The notes below the pieces were generated by a model that had not been told where the DNA came from, searched no databases, and saw only the letters and a program-made list of their open reading frames with translations. From a virus, in IMG/VR virus record IMGVR_UViG_3300028388_001610, positions 1 to 35,184 of that record: a DNA stretch of 35,184 bases; one strand, given 5' to 3'. Every line of letters starts with the position of its first letter. The stretch's first letter is position 1. The position numbers and the translations under genes are program-made. This document shows, one piece after another, positions 1 through 8,700 of this stretch.

Positions 1-1296
1 CTGGATCAGGTCAACGGCACCGAGGCAAATCGAATCGTTATTGAGCCGGATAGCGGAGCGTCACCTGTTATCGAATCGCTGGCAGTTAATCGGGTTAGCC
101 ACCTTTGGTTTAGCGGACTGACGTTTACCCACAACGTCGCGAATACCGACTCTCCGGGTACGGTCGGCGGAATCTGGGCGCCGAGTCGATTTTCGCCATC
201 GAACCCAACCGGCGCAGACGTTACGCCCGGCCCGTTTGTGATAGAAAATTGCACGTTTAGCGGTTACAACGAGTGCATAAATTGCACCTATGGCGGAACA
301 GTTCAGCTCAACTTCGGCGGGTTCTTTATTGCAGACAACACGATCATCGGTGACAAACCCGCTGATGTGCTTAGTCGCCCGGCAGACGGCGACGGATGGG
401 GTATCAGGCTTTCTTATAGCCCCGAGAATTTTATCGGGTACAACGAAATCCGCAATTGTGGCGACGGCATGAACGGCGAAGAACGCTGGGATATTGTCGG
501 CAACAAGATATGGGATTGCTCAGACGATGCCATTTCGACGGATGGCTCAGAATCCAACGTTCGTATCTGGGGCAACCGAATTGATAGCATCCGCGCTTAT
601 GCAATCTCTTGGCAACCGCAGAATAGCGGTGGCTGGTATCTTTGCTATAACCAAGTAACAAATTGCGGCTTCGGTGCGTTCAAGTGGCGCTACTCGGATC
701 GCAACGTATTCATCGGGAATACCATTCAGCCAAACCCGAACCCGATTGGTAACTGGATTAGAGGTTATCATCGCAACAACCTTTTCGTTCTCGGCAACGC
801 AAACATCTACTCAAGCGGCGCTGGCGCGGATGATAGAGAAGAAAGGGCAGGCCAGTACCTTCCAAACTGGACTGTAGATACTGACTACAATGGATTCGAT
901 CATAACGAAGACGGTGGCGGCAATTTTGCCTTCTGGGGTTTTGATGGCGTGAACCGCTCTGGATACGCTACTATTGCCGCATTCCGCAGCGCGGCAGCGA
1001 CAGCGGGATCGACTGCAATTTCCCTGGAGGAAAACTCCATCTCTGTTAATGCCGTGGATATTCTGACCTCGACAACATACGACAAAGACACGCCGATAGA
1101 ATTAGCCGCTGGAACAAACGCTGCTGTTGATGCGGGCATTTCGGTGCCGAACCTTGCAAGTGCTACCGTATTGGGAACAGCGACGCCTGACCTCGGCTGT
1201 ATTCAGCGCGGAGCAACACCATATCAAGTCGGCCCACGAACTAGCGAGCTAGGCGTGTCAATGGACCAGCGTACCTATCACTGGAGTATTTACTAA
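1..1296 (+). CDS. Right-handed beta-helix virion protein (5' end missing)
   Basis: The reading frame is open from the first base, so the gene starts outside the window; the ATG-like codon near 238 is internal. Short recurring strands such as FVIENCTFSGY, YNEIRNCGDGM and NRIDSIRAYAIS, rich in Asn and Gly at turns, are typical of right-handed parallel beta-helix (pectate-lyase-like) folds. Phages use this fold for tailspikes and polysaccharide-binding or degrading proteins. No catalytic residues can be assigned from sequence alone. The stop overlaps the next ATG (TAATG), which suggests translational coupling. It lies upstream of the tail terminator and tail tube genes, so a head-fibre, neck or tailspike role are all possible. 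The fold call is fairly safe; enzymatic activity is inference. Confidence 0.75.
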   Translation: MDQVNGTEANRIVIEPDSGASPVIESLAVNRVSHLWFSGLTFTHNVANTDSPGTVGGIWAPSRFSPSNPTGADVTPGPFVIENCTFSGYNECINCTYGGTVQLNFGGFFIADNTIIGDKPADVLSRPADGDGWGIRLSYSPENFIGYNEIRNCGDGMNGEERWDIVGNKIWDCSDDAISTDGSESNVRIWGNRIDSIRAYAISWQPQNSGGWYLCYNQVTNCGFGAFKWRYSDRNVFIGNTIQPNPNPIGNWIRGYHRNNLFVLGNANIYSSGAGADDREERAGQYLPNWTVDTDYNGFDHNEDGGGNFAFWGFDGVNRSGYATIAAFRSAAATAGSTAISLEENSISVNAVDILTSTTYDKDTPIELAAGTNAAVDAGISVPNLASATVLGTATPDLGCIQRGATPYQVGPRTSELGVSMDQRTYHWSIY

Positions 1297-2036
1297 TGGC
1301 AATTACTTTGGTCGGAGTAACCACAGCGATTGATTCTGTTGGGACTATAAATGACTTGAGCATTGATCTACCTGGGGCTTCTCCGGGCGATGATATTGCT
1401 GCAAATGATGTGGCTATCATAACTAATTATCACCGTAGGTCGGGGAACACGCTGCGTCCGACAGGTTTCGATATAGAACGAGAGGACGATGAGAATGCTG
1501 ATAGCACGTTGCTAATTAGCGGTATTTACTCAAAAGTTCTAACTGGCGCAGAGACGACCATAACACAGGTTTTCGACCCGCTGAATCTTGACTCAGCAAA
1601 ATCGTCAATGTGTTTCGTTTATCGCGGTGCCAACACAGCACAATCGTTAGACGTTGCTGCTACTTATGTGTTTCAAAACGATTCGACCCCAAATTTCCCT
1701 GCGATTACCCCTACTAGCGACAACGGTGCAGTTTTGGGAGTGCAAATGGTCGGTGTAACATCACTTGAGTATACGGCGCTTGCCAACCCTGCAACACCTG
1801 CTCTTACATGGGAGAGTTGGTATACGACAGGCCTTCCCTCAGACCAAGTTGCTATTGTTAATATGTTTGCGCTTATGTCATTGGATTACGGAACCGCCGG
1901 TGCACTAACATTTTCTCAAATGAGTCATACATATACCGGAACGGACTTTGCACTTAATAGGCTTTATTCAATTGCTTTGCGCCCTGCACCAGTAGACCCT
2001 ACCCACCCCTTCACATCAGTAACACTGTCTGGATAG
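1296..2036 (+). CDS. Putative beta-rich virion-associated protein
   Basis: A 246-residue protein with no cysteine-rich or catalytic motif that I recognise. It is rich in Ser, Thr, Ala and Val with alternating hydrophobics, as in beta-sandwich virion proteins. It starts at an ATG overlapping the preceding stop. Its layout resembles the protein at 4665-5462: both start MA(I/V)T and both end in a similar tail (HPFTSVTLSG here, NPFASVDITL there), so they may be distant paralogues or share a C-terminal docking segment. Function unknown; a decoration or fibre-associated role is inferred from position between a beta-helix protein and a glycoside hydrolase. Confidence 0.6.
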   Translation: MAITLVGVTTAIDSVGTINDLSIDLPGASPGDDIAANDVAIITNYHRRSGNTLRPTGFDIEREDDENADSTLLISGIYSKVLTGAETTITQVFDPLNLDSAKSSMCFVYRGANTAQSLDVAATYVFQNDSTPNFPAITPTSDNGAVLGVQMVGVTSLEYTALANPATPALTWESWYTTGLPSDQVAIVNMFALMSLDYGTAGALTFSQMSHTYTGTDFALNRLYSIALRPAPVDPTHPFTSVTLSG

Positions 2037-2039
2037 GTC

Positions 2040-3389
2040 GTGAGAAGAAGCGCCATAATTTCGGCTGATCCGCCCAACGTAGCTAGCCCGCTATCGATAA
2101 GTACTGACGGAAGGTACTTCGTGGACCCAAGTAACCAACCTGTCCTTGTAAAAGGTGATACTGCATGGAGTTTGTTTAATCAGATTTCCCTTGCAGACGC
2201 ACGGCTGTACATTGACGATACTGCCACTAGAGGCTTCAACACGCTTCTGGTGTCGATAATTGAAGATTTCTATTCCGACAACACACCGGCGGAAGTAAAC
2301 GTCAACGGCGACAATCCGTTTAACCCAATAAACGATTTCGCAAGTCCGAATGAGGCATATTGGCAACACGTCGATGCTGTAGTCTTATACGCCAAAAATT
2401 TAGGTATAACGTTTTTCTGTGTTCCGTCCTACATCGGGTTTTCCAACGATGGGTGGGCCGCTGAACTGGATGCGGCAACGCAAGCTGATCTTATCTCTTA
2501 CGGTGAATTCCTCGGTGCCAGATACGCATCGTATGGCAACTTTATTTGGCTCGGTGGAGGCGACCGAGCGCTAGATAACCCAGTTGAAGACAGGGCAAAG
2601 CAGGTCGCGTGGGTCGAAGATGTCATGTCTGGAATTATCAGCCAGTGGCCGACAAACGCACCGTGGGGTATTCACACAAGTCTGGATGAAGATCACCGCG
2701 CCAAGTACGGTGCAGACTTTTCGTGGATGAATATCGCAGGGGTCTACACGTACAACGATACGGCAGGAGCAGCCTATACGCTCGCCAATGCTTTCTACAA
2801 CGACACCCCGGCATGGCCGGTGTATTTCCAGGAAGGGAATTACGAGAGCAGTTCAGGGGTAACGGAGAAATTCACACGGACTCAGACCTGGCAATCAGTA
2901 CTTGGTGGTGCGACTGCCGGGTATATATTCGGCAACCATTCAATATGGGCCTTTGGCGCTCAACCAGCGAAATTTTATTCTACTTACACATTGTCTGAGT
3001 TTCAGGATTGGAAAGGTAAGCTGGACACGGTAGGTAGACAGGGCGCAGCGACGGCTGGCGAAATTCTTGAGTCTGTAAGTTGGTACCTTCTTGTACCCGA
3101 TGATGCTGCAACAGTCATAACATCCGCTCTGGGAACAGGCGATAACCGAATTGTCTGTGCAATCTGTTCTGACGACTCTGCCGCGCTTGCTTACGTCCCA
3201 ACAGCGACGAACCCAACCGTAGACATGTCGGAGTTTACCGGAACAGTGGTAGTAGATTGGATTGACCCGATAACCGGCGGTGTCACTTCTGACAACTCGT
3301 ATGCTGCATCCGGCAGTCAGACCATAACACATCCAGGCAATAATTCAGACGGCGAAGCTGACTGGGTTTTACGCATGATAAGTACTTAG
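2040..3389 (+). CDS. Apiosidase-like (DUF4038/GH140-type) glycoside hydrolase
   Basis: A 449-residue protein starting at GTG, 3 bases after the previous stop, with no ATG alternative near the domain start. Residues about 20-80 carry the DUF4038 signature (RYFVDPSNQPVLVKGDTAWS, then RGFNTLLVSIIEDF). FIWLGGGD ending at Asp175 and VYFQEGNYE with Glu265 sit where TIM-barrel strands 4 and 7 would place the acid/base and nucleophile. The last roughly 90 residues look like the small beta domain often annotated as putative collagen-binding in this family. GH140 members cleave apiose from rhamnogalacturonan II, but other DUF4038 proteins have unknown substrates. It has no signal peptide and lies among virion genes, so a virion-borne capsule or glycan depolymerase is the likely role. 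Confidence 0.8.
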   Translation: MRRSAIISADPPNVASPLSISTDGRYFVDPSNQPVLVKGDTAWSLFNQISLADARLYIDDTATRGFNTLLVSIIEDFYSDNTPAEVNVNGDNPFNPINDFASPNEAYWQHVDAVVLYAKNLGITFFCVPSYIGFSNDGWAAELDAATQADLISYGEFLGARYASYGNFIWLGGGDRALDNPVEDRAKQVAWVEDVMSGIISQWPTNAPWGIHTSLDEDHRAKYGADFSWMNIAGVYTYNDTAGAAYTLANAFYNDTPAWPVYFQEGNYESSSGVTEKFTRTQTWQSVLGGATAGYIFGNHSIWAFGAQPAKFYSTYTLSEFQDWKGKLDTVGRQGAATAGEILESVSWYLLVPDDAATVITSALGTGDNRIVCAICSDDSAALAYVPTATNPTVDMSEFTGTVVVDWIDPITGGVTSDNSYAASGSQTITHPGNNSDGEADWVLRMIST

Positions 3390-3398
3390 GAGAAAGGC

Positions 3399-4649
3399 AT
3401 GTTAAAGAGAATCGCGGTTTTCTTTTTTGTACTGCCCACAACCGCATTTAGTGCACACTTCGACATCATCGACCATCCGCAGTTTCCGAATGGCGGGAGC
3501 TATCTTGATACCGGTGTGCCATTGGGTGAGTTCCAGTCGCAGCTACATTGGGGCGTGACGAGAGGTGCAGAACAGCCGATCACGCACATCCACATCCAGT
3601 GCAAGGACTTGCCGCTGTACGCGCACGTAACGCAGCCGTTCGACATCCAGTGCCGGGTGACTCTGTTCCAGTACAACGCCGAGGCAACACTCAATGCGTA
3701 TCGCGGCAAGCTCACGGCCAACTGGCAGAGTGGCGGTACGTCTGCCGGGTTCGCGGGACGCTCCAGTGATGGAGTGTCAATTACCCCTGACCCGAATGGT
3801 GCGGTCAATTCTGAATGGGTGACGATTACGCTTGATCCCGCCTTGTCTCGACGCAGCGGCTATATGTGGTTCCGAGTCGGGGCGTCGGCTACGTTTAACG
3901 TGGAGCCGAATTTTTCGATTCAGGCGACCATCAAGATTCCAGTTCTTATCACGAATGGTGCGCCGGACTCTGGCGCGACGGCAAGCGACTGGCACCCAAA
4001 GACGAGTGGCATTGGTAACCACATCAACGACGCCAATTCGCCGAGCCTGCGCCAGCACGCCTTCATGTATAGTTTCAACGAGGTCGAGTCGCACTGGCCG
4101 ATACTGCCGATCACGCAGCCGTGGCCGGTCACTGTGAAGCTCGGGCGAGCAGAACGTGCATGGGAGAACTGCGGTGTTGAAGAGCATAGCTCGTCGGTCA
4201 GGCTTGATCCGGCACTACACGCCGGGAACCCAGGCCAGTACATCAGCATGTTCTCTGGCGTATCACCTGATCCCCGCTGGAGCTTCCACACCGTCAACCT
4301 TGATCCTCAGTCCCTGTCCGTTGGCCTGCACAAACTAATGGCCGAAGCCACCACGATCAGCAAGCCAAATGCCTGTACTCCGCCCCCTGCGCCGTTTCAG
4401 GACGAGCCGAATATGGAGCAGTCGGGCATCATTCTTGGTAGCTTCTACGTGGGTGAATACGTGCCGCCTACTGAACCGCCCACCGAGCCGCCAACTGAGC
4501 CGCCCGTTGATGATCCGTATCACACGCGCATTTGCGTACACACGGCAAACGCTCGGAAAGAAGCAGAGTTCGGCAGGTACGAGGCTCCTTCCGCAGGTGG
4601 CGGCACAGAGTGCTGGCCGGATGAGATCACTTACGACCGAGTTCGATAG
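3399..4649 (+). CDS. Secreted protein of unknown function with Pro/Glu/Thr linker
   Basis: A 416-residue protein with a clear N-terminal signal peptide (MLKRIAVFFFVLPTTAFSA, cleavage probably after FSA). A strong ribosome site (GGAGAAAGG) lies just upstream. The central part is beta-rich with a few cysteines. A repeated PPTE linker (about residues 353-367) leads to a short C-terminal segment with two cysteines (RICVHTANAR, GTECWPDE). I do not recognise the family. A cleavable signal peptide is odd for a virion protein and suggests that it is exported by the infected cell, or is a moron acquired from a bacterium. Codon use is visibly more G+C-rich than in the flanking genes, which supports separate origin. 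Confidence 0.6.
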   Translation: MLKRIAVFFFVLPTTAFSAHFDIIDHPQFPNGGSYLDTGVPLGEFQSQLHWGVTRGAEQPITHIHIQCKDLPLYAHVTQPFDIQCRVTLFQYNAEATLNAYRGKLTANWQSGGTSAGFAGRSSDGVSITPDPNGAVNSEWVTITLDPALSRRSGYMWFRVGASATFNVEPNFSIQATIKIPVLITNGAPDSGATASDWHPKTSGIGNHINDANSPSLRQHAFMYSFNEVESHWPILPITQPWPVTVKLGRAERAWENCGVEEHSSSVRLDPALHAGNPGQYISMFSGVSPDPRWSFHTVNLDPQSLSVGLHKLMAEATTISKPNACTPPPAPFQDEPNMEQSGIILGSFYVGEYVPPTEPPTEPPTEPPVDDPYHTRICVHTANARKEAEFGRYEAPSAGGGTECWPDEITYDRVR

Positions 4650-4664
4650 AGTAGAGTAGACACT

Positions 4665-5462
4665 GTGGCAGTAACGTATCTTGGTTTTTCTCGTATCGAC
4701 ACCGGCGGTGCGACTGGCGCGACGACACAGACAACGCCATCGTCGGGAGCCACTATTGGCATCTTGATGGACATGTTCTGGGGCGACCACCCAGATTACA
4801 CGTACCAGTCAGTCAGCGTAGATAATCAGTCAGCGACCCTCTCAATAGCTAACAGAACGGACCAGACAACCCCTTTTACAACAGGTGCCATACTTGGCTT
4901 CGTTACTGGGTTTACTTCGGGCTCTAGTGTAGACGTTGTCTGGGATCTCGAGGGGACGACCTATTCATCTAGTGAAGGCGGGCGACTCCACATATTGTGG
5001 TTTTCTGGCGTTGATACTACGACTCCATTTGCTGCGTCCGGAGTAAACTATAATATAAATACGAACTCCGCGACGGTCACACTTAATAGCGTTAATGGGT
5101 TGTTCTGTATCTTCGCAATGGAGGAGTATACAGGCGTAGGAGGGACCGGTATAGTAACTCCTGTAATCACCGGATCCCCAACTATCTCATATCTTACTAA
5201 CGATATTACTTACAGAGCACAGAGATGGGACGTAGGCACTTTTACGGCGAATACCGCAAATACTACGGTCTCTGTTACATCCGACAGAGGTATCGGTTAT
5301 GGTACTGTCATCTTCGCTGCCTTAAACGAAGAGGGAAGTGCTACTAACGATACCGCCAACCCTGCAGGCGCTCAGTCGGTAGGCCAGGCTGGAACAATTA
5401 CGCCGCAAGTAGTTAGTGCAGGACCTATAAACCCGTTCGCTTCAGTAGATATTACGCTGTGA
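4665..5462 (+). CDS. Putative virion protein with one P-x-G-x-x-(A/S) repeat
   Basis: A 265-residue beta-rich protein starting at GTG (MAVTYLGFSRID). Near the C-terminus it carries NDTANPAGAQSVGQAGTI, the same module that is repeated dozens of times in the protein at 5722-9159. It then ends in NPFASVDITL, similar to the end of the 1296-2036 product. This ties it to the neighbouring structural proteins. There is no signal peptide, membrane segment or known catalytic motif. The stop overlaps the start of the next gene. Likely a decoration or fibre component; the exact role is unknown. Confidence 0.6.
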   Translation: MAVTYLGFSRIDTGGATGATTQTTPSSGATIGILMDMFWGDHPDYTYQSVSVDNQSATLSIANRTDQTTPFTTGAILGFVTGFTSGSSVDVVWDLEGTTYSSSEGGRLHILWFSGVDTTTPFAASGVNYNINTNSATVTLNSVNGLFCIFAMEEYTGVGGTGIVTPVITGSPTISYLTNDITYRAQRWDVGTFTANTANTTVSVTSDRGIGYGTVIFAALNEEGSATNDTANPAGAQSVGQAGTITPQVVSAGPINPFASVDITL

Positions 5463-5722
5463 TGACATGTCCGGGCAAAGCAAAACACTGTTGCTGGGTC
5501 AGAGGCAAGGAATGTCGACACATTATTCGCGACTACACAGACGAAAACGGCTATTTTCGTGAAGTTGCTTGCGGATTGCGTGCCGAACTAGGCGATTGGG
5601 ATAAAGTACTAGAAGATCCACGATATCCCGCCAACTCGTGGGCGGCTGGAATAAATTGCAGAGACTGGCCGGAAAGCCCAAAGCAGCATAGAGGCTGCAA
5701 CATCTGCGGAGCGTGTGAGTAG
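5462..5722 (+). CDS. Small cysteine-rich protein
   Basis: An 86-residue protein with nine cysteines, including a CC pair near residue 10 and a C-terminal cluster RGCNICGACE. The spacing suggests metal binding or a disulfide-knitted fold. I chose the ATG overlapping the upstream stop (TGATGA); a GTG 3 bases earlier is also possible. Its stop overlaps the GTG of the next gene (TAGTG), so it appears co-translated with the giant repeat protein. The family is not recognised. It could be a zinc-binding assembly factor or a small virion protein, but nothing visible decides this. Confidence 0.55.
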   Translation: MTCPGKAKHCCWVRGKECRHIIRDYTDENGYFREVACGLRAELGDWDKVLEDPRYPANSWAAGINCRDWPESPKQHRGCNICGACE

Positions 5723-8700
5723 TGGCTACCTGGAATATCACGGTACCAGCGGCATCCGGTGTAGGAGCGTTACTGTCAGACGTAGTCGGTAGCGCAATAA
5801 CACCACCGGGTGACTTTGATGGCGCGACCATTAATAGCGTCGCTGTCAGTGGTACGCCTACGGTAGTAGACAGCGAGAACTCTAACGATAGCATCTGGGT
5901 TCGCTGGTTTGTCCGCACCACGGGCGGTACGGCTGTATACGGCGGTGATGCTAGTGATGCAGCGTCTATATGCTATCACAATGCAAATTTTGATCAGACA
6001 ACACATACTATCGTCGACGGCACTGCACGCAGTCCAGCGCCAACAACAGCAGTTGCTGCCGACTGGGATGAGATTGCGTATAGTTATACCTATACGGTAT
6101 CGGGTAAAGATGACGACAGCACAGTGTCCTGGGCGTCTTTTACCATCGTCGTCGACTACACTCCTTCAGGTAGTACGACTGACGATACCGCTGACCCTAC
6201 GACAGCAGGGGCGACTGGCCAAACCGGCAGTGTAACTGCGATAACCTCAGCCATTGTCTCACCTGCAGGCGTGGCCGTGTCTGGGCTGGCCGGAGCGCTA
6301 ACTAAGTCGTTCATCACTACTGGTCTGTTGGGCGCGGCCGCACTGAGTGGAGCCGGTACGGCCGACGCTGCGATAGGTGGCGGTATAACTGACGCCACTG
6401 CTGAACCAACCGGTGTAGAGGCGACGGCGCTCGTCAAAGATACGGCGTCTACAGTTAACGTCATATACGGCCCAAGTGGCTCGGGTTCTACAGCCGCAGC
6501 CGGTACGGCGGTAGCAGACGCGGCAACAGGTACGATTAGCGACACGGCTTCTCCTAGTGGTGTTGTTTCTACTGGACAGACCGGCAATGTAGCTGTAATC
6601 ACAACTACTACTGTCATAATAGTCCCAGACGGCGCGTCAGCGTCCAGCCAAATCGGCGACGTCGATGTAGCCGCCAATACTAACATAGATGTTACGGCCG
6701 ATGGTGTCTCCGCTACAGGGTCGACAGGTACGGCGATAGCTAGCGTAATCTCTGGTACTACAGATGCTACCGTCGATCCCGTAGGCGTATCATCTACTGG
6801 CGAGGTACAGACGCTAAGCCAGACTACCGTAACTACAGGCGTTCTTGGCAGCTCTTCCACTAGCCAAGCCGGCACGGCTGGTGTGAGTCTAGTAGCCGGA
6901 GCAGAGACTGATCCTTCAGGTGTAAGTGCAGACGCCCAAGCCGGCAACGTAGAGACGGTTACACAACAACTGGCTCTAGCGAATCCGTCCGGTACAGAAG
7001 CGTCTGGCCAAATCGGCGACATCGATGTAGCCGCCAATACTAACATAGATGTTACGGCCGATGGTGTCTCCGCTACTAGCCAGGCCGGTACGGCGATAGC
7101 CAGCGCAATCTCTGGTACTACAGATGTTACCGTCGATCCCGTAGGTGTATCGTCTACCGGCGAGGTACAGACGCTAAGTCAGACTACCGTAACTACAGGC
7201 GTTCTTGGCAGTTCTTCCACTAGTCAAGCTGGCGCGATAAGTGTCGGTCTAACCGCCGGAGCCCAAGCTGATCCTGTCGGAGCGAGCGCGTCTAGTCAAG
7301 CGGGCGTTCCCGCCGTAGTCACTGTGTCGAACGCCTTGGCTACACCAGATGGTGTAGAAGCGCTAGCGCTAGTTAAGGACACGGCGTCTACAGTCAATAT
7401 AGTCTATGGACCGAGTGGCGCGGAGATAGCTAGTGCAATCGGTGTCACCCAAGCGCTGGCGGTAGATCCAGGTAACGCTATAGCTTTACCTGATGGCGTC
7501 GACGCAACTGGTTTAACTAGGCTTTTCGGCATATCATCTACAGACATAGAGCCAGACAGCGTAGATAGCTCTGGATCAGCGGGTATATTGACTGCTGAAT
7601 CTGCAGGACCTGTGTCTAATGCGCAAGCTGATCCGACCGGCGTTCAAGCGATTGCTCAATCTGGCGATCCAAGTATCGCTGCGCAGTTCGACGCGACGAT
7701 AACACTAGATGGCGTGATTACTAGCGGCCAGGCTCAGACACTCAATCGAGCCACCGTAGTTACTGGCATTACTGGTTCGGAAGCGTCCACAGTAGCAGGT
7801 ATAGCCGAAGGCGTACTCGACGGCAATCGCGTTGTCGATCCTGTTGGTGCAGTTGCGAGTGCAGAAGTCGGATCTGTCTCCATAGCGACTACGGGCAGTG
7901 TTACTGCTACGTTTGCCGGCGTAGAGGCTAGCAGCCAGGCCGAGGTATTCGATCAGTCCTCTACATCCTTCGACATTGATGGCGTCGAAACTACGTCAGA
8001 ACCCGGCATTGTCGCTATACAGATTATCGCTGGCCAGATCAACGCTACAGCTTTGCCAGACGGCGCAGCTTCGATCAGCCAAGTAGGCGACGTCGGCATA
8101 GAGGCGTCCGGCAGTGTAGTAGCTCTACCGATAGGTGTTGACGCCTCCGGATTGGCGGAGTCCGTAGACGCCAATACTATAACCAATACGTCAGCACAAC
8201 CAAGCGGTATCGAGGCGGTAGGCCAGGTCGGAGACGCTCAGGCTAGTTCGATTACGAATACGTCGGTCGATCCTATTGGCGCAGTAGCGACAACCGAAGC
8301 CAGCGGTGCTGACCTTGTCGTCAGTGCAGTCTCTCGACCGGTCGGTGCTGAGCTTACAACTGATGTCGGTTCGGTAGATGTCGACTTTATCGGTAGCGTT
8401 ACAGCTCTACCGGACGGCGCTCTCGCTAACGCTCTACTCGGCGACGCCGTAGGCCGTACGTCAGGTACGGAAGTAGTTGTAGCACCCGGAACCCAGACTA
8501 GCGGCGCAGCTGGCTCTGTATCTGTCATCGCCCAACGAGTAGTTACGGCCGATCCTACAGGCGTACAGTCGACAAGTGGGGTCGGCGAAGTAGATACAAC
8601 TTACGGCGCTACTGCATCACTAATCGGCGTAGAGATCTCTAGCGAAGCGGGTACGATATTGACGTCGACGACTTCGTTCGTCATCACACGTCCTATAGGC

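Noticed and set aside
4335-4790. A 151-codon - strand open frame across 3399-4649 and 4665-5462
   Set aside because: Arg-rich shadow that spans the junction of two supported + strand genes.
6156-7046. A 296-codon - strand open frame inside the giant repeat protein gene
   Set aside because: It mirrors the repeat codons of the + strand gene, has no ribosome site or neighbours on that strand, and its composition is just the complement of the repeats.
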